From Artemia franciscana (Eukaryota > Arthropoda > Branchiopoda > Anostraca > Artemiidae): a stretch of 64,000 bases of DNA. How positions within the stretch are numbered: position 1 is the stretch's first letter; each line of letters opens with the position of its first letter. This document shows positions 44,771 to 57,668 of this stretch, in pieces. The translations under genes and the position numbers were made by a program. Under the pieces are notes generated by a model. That model had not been told where the DNA came from, ran no database searches, and saw only the letters and a list, made by a program, of their open reading frames with translations. The stretch covers positions 44,339,152-44,403,151 of the forward strand of contig NC_088865.1 in NCBI RefSeq assembly GCF_032884065.1, in the 5' to 3' direction.

Positions 44771-46422
44771 TTTCTTTATGTATTTTTTTTCTCAAAAAGG
44801 GCTCCATATTTTTTGGGGGAAATTAGTATCTTGGGATGTGCTCGCATAAAAAACGGTCTAGATAGGTCAGAATTCTGAGAAAATTGGTTCAGAGCGTTAA
44901 TTTAGGAAAAATTACCTTCAATAAACAAATATCTTTGAACAGATTTCAATATGAAAAAACGTTAAAATGTGAAAAGAGCTAACAACTGGTAATTGCAAAA
45001 AATGTTTGTAAAAATATCACTTTTAGGAACTGGACTTGCTTTAATAAGCAAATATCTTTGAAAAGATACAGTATGAAAAGACTTTAAATTGCGATAAAGA
45101 GCAAAATACTGATAATTGCAAAAATATCTGTATATGTATATCTATATATTTTAACAAAGGATTAGAACAATTCAAAAACCTTAAAAAAGAAAACCAAAAG
45201 GTTGAAGCTTGGTAGAAATCGTTTCTAGAAATACATCATTACCAAATTTCTTTTCTTATAAGTTATAAGTCTTTTTAAGACATTAAAAAAAGTTGAAAAT
45301 TTTTTTAACCTCAGTTCAAAATCGCTAAAGCTATTAAGTAAACTGCAAAAATATTTACAGTACCTAAGTAATAATTTTAATATTTTCATTCAAACTAGAA
45401 AAAGGCCTGAAAATTTAAAAATTAGTTGTTTTTTTTAGATAAAATCAATTTGCTAAGTGATTAAACTTACAGGTCTGAACACAACCAGTTATATAATGTC
45501 AGTAGCAAGGCCAAATTTTTATAAAATTTTTAAGTTCAGTTCAGAATCGCAATCGTTAAAGAATCGTTACATAATGTAAACTGCAAAAAATATTTCCGGT
45601 GCATGGGCAAAAATTTCTATGTTTTAAATCAAACTAGAAAAATACCTGAAAATTTTAAAATTTGTTTTTAGTTTGTTTTGTTTTTTGTTTAGACAAAATG
45701 CACTCACTACGTGACTAAGCTTACAGGTTTGAACGCAACTAGTTATATAATGTAAGTAGCAAGGCCGATGTTTTGACAAGGGAATACAACAATTCAAAAA
45801 CCTTAAAAAACAAAAACCAGATGTTTCAAGCTTAGTACATATGGTTTTTAGAAACCAGATTAGCTTCAATGATCAAATATTTATGAAAAGACTGAAACAT
45901 AAAAAGACATTAAATAGCGAGAGCAAAAAACTGGTTATAGCAAAAACATTTGTGTATTTTTTAGAAAGAGATTACAACAATTAAAAACCTTAAAAAACGA
46001 ACCTTTTTGAACACAACCAGTTATAAGATGTCAGTAGGAAGGCCCAGAAAACTAAAATGTGCAATTATTACAAATGATGATTCTTTATTTTAACAAGGGA
46101 TTACAACAATTCAAAAACCTTAAAAAAGAAAACCGACAGCTTGAAGCTTAGTATATATCGTTGTTAGAAATCGGATTAACTTCAATGATCAAGTATCTTT
46201 GAACAGGCAACAGTATGAAAAGACATTAAATTACATAAAGATAAAAAAATTGGTAATTGCAAAAATATTTGTATATATTTTAACAAGGGATTACAACAAT
46301 TCAAAAACCTTAAAAACTTTTATAGTTTTCATAATGGTTAGGCTAAGAAACTCTTACTTTGAGAAAATTGTTTTCTCGGCTGACTCAACAGAAACGACAA
46401 TAAATTAAATTATTTTTCACAG
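44771..46422. repeat. Intron remainder with degenerate tandem repeat
   Basis: Phrases recur between 44930 and 46330. GGATTACAACAATTCAAAAA (and variants) plus CCTTAAAAA occurs near 45160, 45780, 45972, 46105 and 46290. CAAATATCTTTGAA with AGTATGAAAAGAC occurs near 44930, 45050, 45880 and 46195. ACAACCAGTTATATAATGTC occurs near 45480, 45740 and 46020. The phrases sit in different spacings, so the repeat is old and scrambled. No gene is seen. Confidence 0.6.
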
Positions 46423-46931
46423 GACACAGATGGTCCCTCTTCAAAAAGAAAGCGAAGGAAAACGTTAGGTGGAAAAACATTATAAATGTCACGATGTACT
46501 CAATACAATCTACGATACTGACGCTTATTATGGAGACAATGACTGTGATACTTATGTCAGTGTGGTTAATTGAACCATTTGCTCTTTTTCTGAGCGAAGA
46601 TGAAAATGTAGTATACCTGGTGAAAGAAATGTGGTCTTCCCTCTGTTGGAGTTACTTACTCACTTTACTAGGAATGCAGTTGAGTGCTATTCTGATAGCA
46701 ACATGGCCTGCGTGGTTTTTCATAAGAACAATAGGCAGTAGTGTATTATGGACACTGCCGTGGACAATTGCACTGAGCTTGAGAGAGTCCAAAGATGAAA
46801 TGGACTGGTATTTCTTTGGTTATGTTATTGGAGGCGGACTAATTACATCTTTTGTTGTAACAGTTGCCAGCGTTTGTGGTTGGATGTTTATAATTAAAAA
46901 CCGACATTTTACTGATCCTAGATATACATAA
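46423..46931 (+). CDS. MATE-family transporter, exon B (C-terminal 168 residues)
   Basis: It completes the transporter. After the split Gly codon the sequence runs HRWSLFKKKAKENVRWKN and then four hydrophobic segments (about residues 332-368, 384-402, 404-428, 440-468). Conserved-looking stretches are LIATWPAWFF and SVLWTLPWTI. The total protein is 479 residues, within the usual 450-550 of the family, with about 12 membrane segments in all. It ends at TAA 46929-46931. An open frame of this length, with an exact acceptor and matching phase, argues that the gene is intact despite the huge intron. A second intron inside this exon is not needed. Confidence 0.85.
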
Positions 46932-47021
46932 AAAATCAGAATTAAATTATCGAAAAAAAAATACTTCCCATTAGAAGGTTGAAATTCCCAAAAAATATTA
47001 GAGGGGAAAACAACTTTCGAT

Positions 47022-47027
47022 AATAAA
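47022..47027 (+). terminator. Candidate polyadenylation signal of the MATE gene
   Basis: AATAAA lies 91 bases after the stop codon, at a normal distance for a short 3' untranslated region. In an AT-rich genome chance occurrence is likely, so support is modest. Confidence 0.4.
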
Positions 47028-47034
47028 AGCGTGA

Positions 47035-47600
47035 AAACGCAATAAGATAGATAGAAGAGAGATATTTAATACTTCATATCCACAAGTGTCATTGCTACAC
47101 AAATGAGTGAAAGAAAAAACACACACACACACACATTCGCGGTTATTTCCAGCACTCAACTCCTTCACTCCCCTCCAAAATCTTTCCCTGTTTGTCATTC
47201 CCTATTTAATATATTTTCCTACCATTTTGGTTGTCCGTACGTCGAAAAATAATAATTTCAAAGTTCTGTAAATTGGGACAAAAGGCCATAAAATTAAGCA
47301 CATCCTCGCCAATTTCTCCACACATGGGGCTGGAGTAAGAACCATTGATCTCCCTCACCTCTCCTAAATACTTTGTTCTTTCTCCAGGTGCTAGAAAATT
47401 ACCCCTCCCTGACATATACCACCTAATTTCCTCGCTATTAAAAACAACTTTAAAATAAATATCCTATCCCAAGTACTCCTACCATTGACGGTAAAATTCC
47501 ACATATGTCCCAAAAAAAAGAAGAAAAAAAAAAAGCGGAATTTGAAATGCGGAAGCAAAGACTGCCAAGGATAACCTACCATAAGCAAAGTTTTAAAAGG
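47035..47600 (-). pseudogene. LINE ORF2 C-terminal fragment with zinc-knuckle-like motif
   Basis: Three - strand frames (47588-47391, 47415-47206, 47198-46998) carry consecutive pieces: a WNFTVNGRSTWDRIFILKLF-type region, then PMCGEIGEDVLNFMAFCPNL, then TNRERFWRGVKELSAG. The CxxxxEDxxxFxxxC pattern is the usual C-terminal motif of several LINE families. Frameshifts join the pieces. It begins just past the MATE polyadenylation signal, on the opposite strand. Confidence 0.55.
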
Positions 47601-47810
47601 ATCCTAGGATCTAAGGATACCACAAAATTGGGAAACTAAGCAGGGCGCTAAACAGCCCTTCGCAAAGTTGCCCAAAATATGTTTAAACCATTTAGAGCAT
47701 ATTTTTCCGTATCGTAATTAATAGATTGTAAATCCTTTAAAACTATCTGAAAAACTTAAATTTCAAAACTAACATTTTAATTTGGGGGAGGGGCCAGAGC
47801 CGACACCCTC

Positions 47811-48686
<876 letters not shown>

Positions 48687-48724
48687 ATCCAGAAACGGTA
48701 TTGTGATATAACAGCGTCCCGGTA

Positions 48725-48730
48725 TCTCTC

Positions 48731-48763
<33 letters not shown>
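48725..48763 (+). repeat. (CT)n microsatellite with two interruptions
   Basis: A CT run broken by CTGTCTC and followed by TGTATTC. Confidence 0.9.
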
Positions 48764-48779
48764 GTATTCTAGGATTAAG

Positions 48780-49572
48780 GAAGCATGGGGGAGTAACTTT
48801 ACTTTAAGGCAAGCCTAACAAGGAGGAACTAAAGTTGAAAATATTAGCAAGGGGAATTTTTGACCACTTGGTGACAAAAGAAAGTATTTGGGAAGGGTGA
48901 AGTCGAAGATAGGTTCTCACTTTTGCCCGATAAGGAATTAAAGAGGCTAAAGGAGGAAATTTTTCAGGACGGTATACAAGAGAGGAATGGTTGGACATTA
49001 TATTAAGTGATAGAAGTTTTATGGAGATTAAGAGATAGGGAAAGCTTGTCGGTACAGGTATAACATGGAAAATTATAGGAAAGCATGGTCCAATTTTGCA
49101 TTAAGCCTGGTCCATAAAGGTTTTTCTGTAAATAAATATCATATTATATCATGTCATATAATCCGATAGGATTAAAGAAAAGAAGTAAAAAATAAAACCA
49201 AATATAGAAACCTCTTTTTAAATTTTCGAAGCACAGACCCTCTGAGACAGCTGAAATCAACTGTTTTCGATCCGTAAATTAAGACTAAATTCTGGACTGA
49301 ACCCGGTAAAAGTTGCCAGGCCCAAATGACAAAGTGACTTTGGCAGGTCAATTAAGGCTGGCATATCTATTGTTGTCTCTTATTATCTTCTTTCATTTTG
49401 TGTGTCTTGTCAACATTTCTACAAGAGCTAGATGTAGCAAGTTTCGTCTCTTTTTTGTGTATGTTTTTGATTGTCATATTTGTTTCCAATATTGATTTTT
49501 TTTTTTTTCTCTTCTACCCTGTTTCTGATATTGTGTTACTAAAAGTGGATAATAAAACTTTCATAACTATTT
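48780..49572. other. Unassigned sequence
   Basis: 48800-49030 on the + strand has a broken, protein-like composition (GGTATACAAGAGAGGAATGG) that could be a LINE piece. I cannot support a specific call. 49310-49590 has short frames without domains. Confidence 0.4.
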
Positions 49573-49815
49573 TTACAGTTCAGTCATGAGATCGTGAATA
49601 CACCTACTCCTAGAAACTCTTCGAGCATCAAACCGTTTTATGACAACACAACTGCGCACGCTCCTCCCCTCTAATTTATTCAAAGCTTCGCTCTTTGCCC
49701 ACTCCCATAAAGCTCCAATTTTCTTCAAATCATTTCTTATGGCCTCTTCCCGGCCAATGAGATGGCCTGCCATTTGTTTGGCCCCAGATGAATGGCCAAA
49801 AAGAGTAACCAAGAG
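49573..49815 (-). pseudogene. RTE-like LINE C-terminal end
   Basis: An 79-codon - strand frame matches the closing part of the ORF2 seen at 58243-58527 and 63200-63400. It passes through SSGAKQMAGHLIGREEAIRN, DLKKIGALWEWAKSEALNKL and the final VRSCVVIKR. Only the tail is present, as expected for a 5'-truncated LINE insertion. Confidence 0.65.
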
Positions 49816-50679
49816 TACTATATTCCATAAAAATTATATAGCCAAAAAAAGTAATGATTGTGTTAATGTTGAAGGCAAAAAAAGAAAAAAATATGAAGAC
49901 CCTTTTTGCTTATATGACAATTGCACTGGAAACTTGATGTTTTAATTGTGTATTTAGAAGAAACATCTTAGAAGCCGAAAGGAGACTATTATGGATTCCA
50001 GGTGATGTTTTTCAAAAGAAGACGAAACAATCTCGGGCGAGCTGCTATCCTTCATGAAAGATTGTGAATGCGCTAAAATAAACTGAGGCAACGACAAAAA
50101 AGTATGACATCAAATTAAAGTCTCTTCCATGAGATACAACGATGCCAAGACACTGTTAAGTAAAATTATATTCAGGAACTTAAGCGAACTTAATCCCCAC
50201 TAAATTCAAACTTGGGCTGAAAGGAAGAACATTCAATTGTTATTTCTTATAAGCCACAAGTATTTTGTTTGATCCTACTAAATAATAGAAATCATCTGCT
50301 TTTGGATCTATTGAAAAATGCTTTTAATTCTGTTTTCAAGATTTACTAGCAAATGACAGGAAATACTTCTGCCGTTAATAGTAAGGTCGCATGGAAAATT
50401 AGGTCCCATCAACTTTAGTTTTATTGATTGAAATAGTTTGCATTTATTGTTTGCAACCGCATCAAGACACGGTTCTGCCGAGCATATCTCATCCCGTGGT
50501 AGCTCGTGCTCCCAGACTATGTTCTGTATTACTAGTAAGGCTTCTGGTCAAACTTCTTACAGCGTTAAGGATCCGTCCAATCTGGATAGCGTAAAGAAGA
50601 ATTTATAATACACCTACCAGGGATCTCTATTACAGAGTACCGAGACGTAAGATTCGACTCATGAAACACTAATACTAAT
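49816..50679. other. Unassigned spacer
   Basis: No supported gene. 50440-50600 is slightly GC-richer and may be the broken 5' part of the LINE that follows. Confidence 0.4.
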
Positions 50680-52766
50680 TTGCTTAATAAAATATCAGTA
50701 TTGGAAAGTATGCTGCTGCATAACGATTTAATGTATATTCAGGAACATTTCCGCGTGTATTCTAGTCTGAGTTTATCAGATATGAGTAAAAGCTTTCGTA
50801 GCTTTTCCGTTTCCGCAAGGTTACTTCATCCCCAAGGTTGTCCGTCTGGAGGCCTGGCAACTTAATTTTATGTGTGTATTCAGTCAAGTCTGTTTAGTTC
50901 TAGTGATACTTTCCTAACAGTGAGGGTAGTTTTTGCGTAGTGATAAATGTGTATTGACCCACTAATTATAAGAATGATGAATCGGGATGATTATTTGGAC
51001 AAGCTTGTGAGAAATTTGATGAGTGTATTAGACAGGTACAAAACCTTAATATCCCATGTGTTGTTGTTGAGGACTTTAATTGCGATATCAATTTTTCTGA
51101 ACAAGCAGTATCACTTAGTGCTTCTAATCTCAGTGGTGTTTTTCCTGATGAGCTGATTACGCAGCCGAAAACTGAAAATTTCACATACATTCAATCTTCA
51201 TCCCATACATAGAATCAAGACCACGTGGTTACTTTGACTGATTCCCCAATTTTTCTGGTTTCTGCAATATGTATTTACCAATTATCGGACCACCTTCCCC
51301 TTGCCATGTTTTTAAACAAAAATTAACGAATACACCAATAAACCAAGATCTACCCAAGCCTAAATAGTTTTCAAATATTGATTGGGATAAATTGATCTAC
51401 TCCTATATCAAAAAGTTCTTAATTTTATCTGACAAAAAATTTGCATCCCCTACCAACTTCTTCAGAAATCTTGCCCTTTTGATAAAACTGAGATACTGAT
51501 TGCTCTTGATTTTCAGTGTAATGAGATTTACCACACTCTAAAATGTGCAGAAAATGCAGCAGTCCAAGTTGGAAAAGTCCGCATCCACATTCAAGTCCCC
51601 GATTGGTTCAAAAACATAAGACTCTCCGAAGCATGCTATCGGTCGAAACTTTGGCTTTCTATTCGGAAAGATAATGGTCGTCGTAGGTCGGGTGATTCGA
51701 ACGATATTTGGCTTTATACAAAACAGCTTTTCTTAAGATCAGGCATTGTTGATTTATACTCGTTAAAAGTTTCTGCTTCACCCAATTCCATTAGGAAATC
51801 CCTTTCTCCCTCAAACACCTCATTTTCGAATGTTCCCAAGGCTTCTGATATCCCCTATACGAATGGAAAACACATTTTTCGAATGAATTCACTGCACCAG
51901 ATCCAATTTTAGACTCTACATTTGATCCGAACTTGATAAATTTCGGTCTGTTTATCTAGAGTATCACTACGTTGTTACAATGCAAGTCATACTAACGACA
52001 GTCTCAAAGCTGAAACGGAAGGCTTCGTCTGGCGTAGATAATATTACCGCACTACATATTATCTTTGGAAACCCTTTGCTCAAGTCACGCCTATCACGCC
52101 TAACATGAAGACAATTTTTGGATACTTCAACAATACCGTTGTCTTTTTGCATTAGTGATATCACTCCCATCCCAAGAAAGGCAAATCTAACATTTTGTAT
52201 TCGGCCTTTAGGCCTATAACAATCTCAACTCCATTCTGTTAAGTTTTTGAGCTTCCTTTTGTTGATGAATTAAAGGAGAAATTTAGCGTTCCGCCCTATC
52301 AGTCTGGTTTTCAGAACAAAATAGGCTGTACTGATACACTTAGTGCTGTAGCTCATATCTTAACAGAAGGTGAACTGATCGGAGAAATCAGCACACGATG
52401 CCAGGCGTGCATTTGACTCATTGATACGCGATGCCATGCTCCTTCACACGGTAAAAAAGGCGTTTATTCCTCTGTTATTCGCACCTTAAGAAACTTAAAT
52501 TCGCGGCTTAAAGTACGCATTAAATATCACTCACTTGTCTCATTAGTCAACAGAATGATCTGGATAGTTTTGCTTCTGTTTATAAATGTACGCGTCAATG
52601 TACTATTACTTCGCCTGCTCTTTTTAATAACGGCGATTTAGACGCCCAATCAAAATGCGTATCCTCATGCATTGAGGCAGCAGCAAACGTAACTTTTTCT
52701 CTGCTGTGTGGCTGATGTCCTTAATCTTAGCAGGACCATGCAGCAAACCGAGTAAAACTTCAGCAT
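50680..52766 (+). pseudogene. LINE with endonuclease and reverse-transcriptase remnants
   Basis: Pieces in changing + strand frames follow the order of a non-LTR ORF2. At 50680-50865 lies the start of an APE-type endonuclease (MYIQEHFRV, then SVSARLLHPQGCPSGGLAT). Near 51070-51110 is VEDFNCDINFSEQAVS, corresponding to the catalytic GDFN motif with Gly replaced by Glu. Near 51275 is SDHLPLA, corresponding to the SDH motif. A reverse-transcriptase start lies near 52000-52060 and YQSGFQNKIGCTDTLSAVAH near 52295. Many stops and shifts are present, and it is cut by the assembly gap. Confidence 0.7.
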
Positions 52767-52866
52767 NNNNNNNNNNNNNNNNNNNNNNNNNNNNNNNNNN
52801 NNNNNNNNNNNNNNNNNNNNNNNNNNNNNNNNNNNNNNNNNNNNNNNNNNNNNNNNNNNNNNNNNN
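52767..52866. other. Assembly gap, 100 N
   Basis: Exactly 100 N; true size unknown. Confidence 0.99.
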
Positions 52867-54590
52867 ATCCGAATAATCTATCTTTCATTTGGGTAGACGT
52901 AAATTTATATGCGGTAGTCCTTTAGCTAAAGATCATGGGGGGCCTCCCCTGTATCTTATGAAGTAATTTATCCGTTATTAACTACCCCCCCCCCCAAAAA
53001 AAAAAGAGAATAAAAGGAATGGAGAGAGCGAGAGAAGAAAGATTATTAATTTACTTAGAAGACCATTCTAGAAGGGGATAAAGCTTTAGCCATTCTGGTA
53101 CGTGTTGTTTTTACGAATAGCTCCCCTTGACCCCCTCCATCTATACAAAAATGCATGCATATGTATTGCGTTGGTTTCTGATTTCTGGAGAAAATATTCA
53201 AGTTTTCACCCGTTGTTTGGTCTTTCTGGCGGTGAGCAACACACGGCTTGTCTACCGTCAATCTTTTGCGATATCCTCTATTCTTGCCCTCCGTTTTGCC
53301 TCCCAAATTAAAAACTGAAGAAGTAGGATAAAAGGGCAAATTTAAAGACAAATAAAAGAAAAGAATAAATTTTCGTTTATCTTATTTAACATAAGGTATC
53401 TTGGATGATATTAGAGAAATAATAGCTTGTCACTTAAGCCCCAGAATTTCACCTACACATCAAGCCTTGACAATAGTCTAACAAGCCTTGAAGTCTTTTG
53501 TAGTTATAAGCAGATTTATTTGTATTCACAAATAGTGGGAAAAAGCACAAAAGCAGTAAAAAAAAAACCTCCCCCTTTTTTCCCCTCTCTAAAACTTTGA
53601 CCGTGAGCACCTAGACTCTAAATGGATCCCGTGTGTAAAATATTTTGGATTGTTATTTTGAAACTTTTGGCATATATTTTGAAATATTTGAAATATATAT
53701 ATTTGAAATATTTTGGATTGTTATTTTGTAACTTTTGGAGAGTTCTTGAGATATTGGAATAAAAACTGAATCCATTAGCCACAGGATGGTTTTAGAGTAG
53801 ATGATACTTGAAAAAGTATTGGAGCTAACAATCTGGCGGTCTGTGTTTAGGAGGCCAGGATATGGTTGCACTAAATAACATGTAACACTTTTTGAATTAC
53901 TGCTGACAAAATCTCGTTACATGCGAACTCTGAACTAAGGGAGCAAACTCCTTATGATGGCAATTACTGCAGTTGAATGATTGTTAACAAACCTTTTATA
54001 GAAGATAATGAATAGCTACCAAGTATTACTTGTATACGCATTCTTTGGCGTAGATTCTTGAGCTGAAATTCTGTTTATTCTGTTTATTTCGGCATTTTTT
54101 TTTTGTAAAGTTCACTATTTTGTAAAATAAATTTTTTTCATCTTTTCTGATGTTTAGTTACTGTCAACAGTTGTCGTCACCCATAAGTCAGCTCTTTATG
54201 AAGTACAGAGCCTTAATGCTATGCTAGCTATTGAAAAGTAAGAATTGCCAGTAAGGACTTAGTAATAGTTAGCGCTAGTAGAGACTTGACGAGTTTCTTT
54301 TGGGAATTTATAAGCTGTTGTGTCTTGTTATGGTAGTTTCGCAGGCACTTTGGCCATTGTTGCGTAAAGTTTGACAGTTTTTTTACTAACAGTTTTCTAA
54401 TATGACCTCAGAGTCCTCTTTTCCCCATCTATATGTGCTCCCTAACTAATTTCTGAACAATAACGGGTCCAAAGAGGTTGAACGTGTATATTCTTCTGAA
54501 GTCGAGCAATAAGAGGGGCATGGGCACCAGGTTCAGGATTTTAATAGATGGAAAAAGTTTTAAATAAATGCAGACATAGAAAAAAAATTG
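52867..54590. other. Unassigned spacer
   Basis: C and A homopolymers (52985-53005) and a short direct repeat of TTTTGGATTGTTATTTTG (53643 and 53712) are the only structures seen. Frames at 53055-53351 on both strands have no recognisable domain. Confidence 0.45.
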
Positions 54591-55785
54591 CAGGATTAGA
54601 ATTTGAGAGAAACTTTCCAGGAACAGCTGAATACTAAACTTGAGAGTTTAAAGTTTGGCAATGTGAAAGATGGATGGATTAATTTTAGAAAAACAATTTG
54701 TGAAGCTGCTGATGGTGTCCTAGGGAAGAATAGGAATATTAGTGCAGCTAGGAATATTAGTGAAAAAGCTTTATGTTTAATAGAGGGAAGAAGGGACTTG
54801 TACAAGATTATCTGAGTGATAGATCATCTGAAAACTAAACGAATGTAAAGAAAGTGGAGAAAACTTTAGAATCAGATGTAAAGAGGTGTGAGGTATAAGT
54901 CATAGATAAAATAGCCAAGGATCTGGAAGAAGCAGTTAGACGGCATAATATTAAAATTTTGTGCTAGAGTTTTAATAAATCGAGAGGGAGTAGTCAATCC
55001 GGACTTGTCCCAGTTAAAGATAGGAACGGGGTCACAATTAGTGATAAGGAAAGAGTTAAAAAGAGATGATCAGAACATTTTAAGATTGCGCTTAACCGAG
55101 ATTGACTTGCAGGAAAAGATATAGTGGAAAATGAAAAAGTTAGTGATACCTTGGATGTGAAGGAAGATTTGTTTTGAGAGAAAGAATTAGCGACAGTACT
55201 AAAAGGATAAAAAAGTAATAAGGCTCCAGGTGCTAATAGTGTGGTAAATATGTTTCTTAAATATGGTGATTCTGAGTCTAGAAATAAGTTGCTGAAGATA
55301 ATGAATGTGATTTTTGAAAAAGAGGAAGTACCTAATAATTTTTAGGAAAATCTTAATTAAACCACAGTATAAGAAAAATGATGAGAGTGAGTGTGGTAAT
55401 TATCGAGGCATTAGTCTGGTCTCTAGGCACCAAATTACTGAGTAAAATGATACTTTTTAGACTCAGACATGCTGTACACAAAGTTTTAAGAGAAGAACAG
55501 TGCGGCTGTGGAAAAGGTAGAGGATGTGTCGACCAAATTTTCACTCTTTGGTTAATAATTGAAAAGTGCCTGAGCTGTCAAACATCTTTGGTCCTCAGTT
55601 TTATAGATTATGAGCAAGCGTTCGATTCTATTGATAGAAGAACTTTAGCAAAGGTGTACCATTAACGCGTTTGTCTGATATATGGTACATCAGACAAATA
55701 CATTAAAGCAATTAGTGCTATCTACGAGAATAACACTGCTGTGGTTAAGGTACGAAATAAGATAGGAGCTGGTTTTGAATTAAAA

Positions 55786-57668
55786 ATTAAATAAAAAAAA
55801 CAAGTTTTTTTTAAAGGAAAGTAAGGAGCAACATTAAAACTTAAAACGAACAGAAATTACTCCGTATATGAAGGGGCTTTTCCTCCTGAACGCCTTGCTC
55901 TTTACGCTAAAGTTTGACTCTTTCTCTTAACTCTATTTTTAAAACAGTAAGAAACTTTAGCGCAAAGAGCGGGGCGTTGAGGAGGAAAAGCCCCTTTCAT
56001 ATACGGAGTAATTTCTGCTCGTTTTAAGTTTTAATGTTGCTCCTTACTTTCATTAAAACAACTTTTTTTTAATTTAATTTCTGGACGTTTTTGAATTAAT
56101 GCATGTTTTTATCTTGGCTCTCCGCACATAAATATTAAAACAAAATTCGCATATTAATTAATTGCAATTAATCGGAAGATTTTGAGAAAAAAGAGTGAGG
56201 GAGGAGGCCTAGTTACCCTCCAATTTATGATTACTTAAAAAAGCAACTACAAATTTAAATTTTTTACAAACGTTTTCATTGGTAAAAAATATACGTAACT
56301 TATGAATTAATTTACGTAACAAAATTCTATATTCGTATGTTTTTATTGCGTGTATGAGGGGTTTCAACCCTCGTCGATACCTCGCTCTTTACCCTAAAGC
56401 TTAAATTTTGTCCCAATTCCTTAAGAATGAGCTCTGAATCACAAATGCCGTAGAATAAATAGTTGAAATTACAAAAAATACTTTAGCGTAAAGAGTGAGG
56501 TATGACGAGGAGGTAAGCCCCTCATATACGTAATAATTTTTGTTCGGGTTTTAAGTTTTAATGCTGCTCCTTACTTTCAGTAGAAAAAACTTTTCATATT
56601 TATTTTTTTATTGTTTTTTTCAAATAATGCTAGAAAATCCTGCACCCCCTTCATTGAAATTCTCTTCCCCCATGACAAGTTTCTCCATGGAAATATCCTC
56701 CCACGTAACCCCCCCGCCCCTCAAATCCCCCCTAAACAAAAAATTCCCCCTGAAAACGTCTGTACACTTCCCAGTAACCATTACTATATGTAAACACAGG
56801 TCAAAGTTTGTAACTTGCAGCCCCTCCCACGGGGTAAGGGGGAGTAAGTCGTCCCTAAAGACATGGTTATTTGGTTTTTCGACTATGGTGAATAAAATTG
56901 CTATCTCGGAATTTTGTTCCGGTGATTTTTGGGGAAAATGAGCGTGGGAGGGGGCCTAGGTGCCCTCCAATTTTTTTGGTCACTTAAAAAGGGCACTAGA
57001 ACCTTTAATTTCCGTTAGAATGAGCCCTTCCGCGACATTCTAGGACCACTCAGTCGATACGATAACCCCTGGGAAAAAAAACAAACAAAAAAACAAATAA
57101 ACACGCATCCGTGATCTGTCTTCTGACAAAAATTCCACATTTTTGTAGATAGGAGCTTGAAATTTTTGAATTTTTTGGTCACTTAAAAAGGGCACTAGAA
57201 CCTTTAATTTCCGTTAGAATGAGCCCTTCCGCGACATTCTAGGACCACTCAGTCGATACGATAACCCCTGGGAAAAAAAACAAACAAAAAAACAAATAAA
57301 CACGCATCCGTGATCTGTCTTCCGGCAAAAAATGTGAAATTCCACATTTTTGTAGATGGAACTTGAAACTTCTACAATAAGGTTCTCTGATACGCTGAAT
57401 CTGATGGTGTGATTGTGTGAATCTGATCGTTGAGATTTTATGACTTTTAGGGGGTGTTTCCCCCTATTTTCTAAAATAACGCAAATTTTCTCAGGCTCGT
57501 AATTTTTGACGGGTAAGACTAAACTTGATGAAACCTATATATTTAAAATCAGCATTAATATGCGATTCGTTTGATGTAACTATTGGTATCAAAATTCCAT
57601 TTTCTAGAGTTTCGGTTACTGGTGAGCCGGGTTGCTCCTTACTATAGTTCGTTACCACGAACTGTTTG
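55786..57668 (-). repeat. Composite repeat inserted in LINE copy 1, 1.9 kb
   Basis: On the - strand it starts at the palindrome head (57668 leftward, AAACAGTTCGTGGTAACG), then body, M2 (about 56330-56580), linker (56090-56330), M3 hairpin (55790-56070) and the A/T-rich end ATTAAATAAAA. Inside the body a stretch of about 150 bases (56976-57125) is repeated at 57176-57321. Comparison with LINE copy 2 near 62570-62590 shows the uninterrupted sequence, which fixes both borders to within a few bases. Confidence 0.9.

Larger units (their letters stand above)
34254..46422 (+). other. MATE intron, 12,169 bp, GT...AG
   Basis: The donor is GTATCT at 34254 and the acceptor is ATTATTTTTCACAG ending at 46422, with a good pyrimidine tract. 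Splicing restores ...FT-G-HRW... across the junction (codon G|GA), matching the conserved F-x-GH-x-W stretch of the family. About 10.2 kb of the intron (34553-44770) is Helitron sequence. The remaining 1.9 kb is AT-rich, with a degenerate tandem repeat. Confidence 0.85.
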
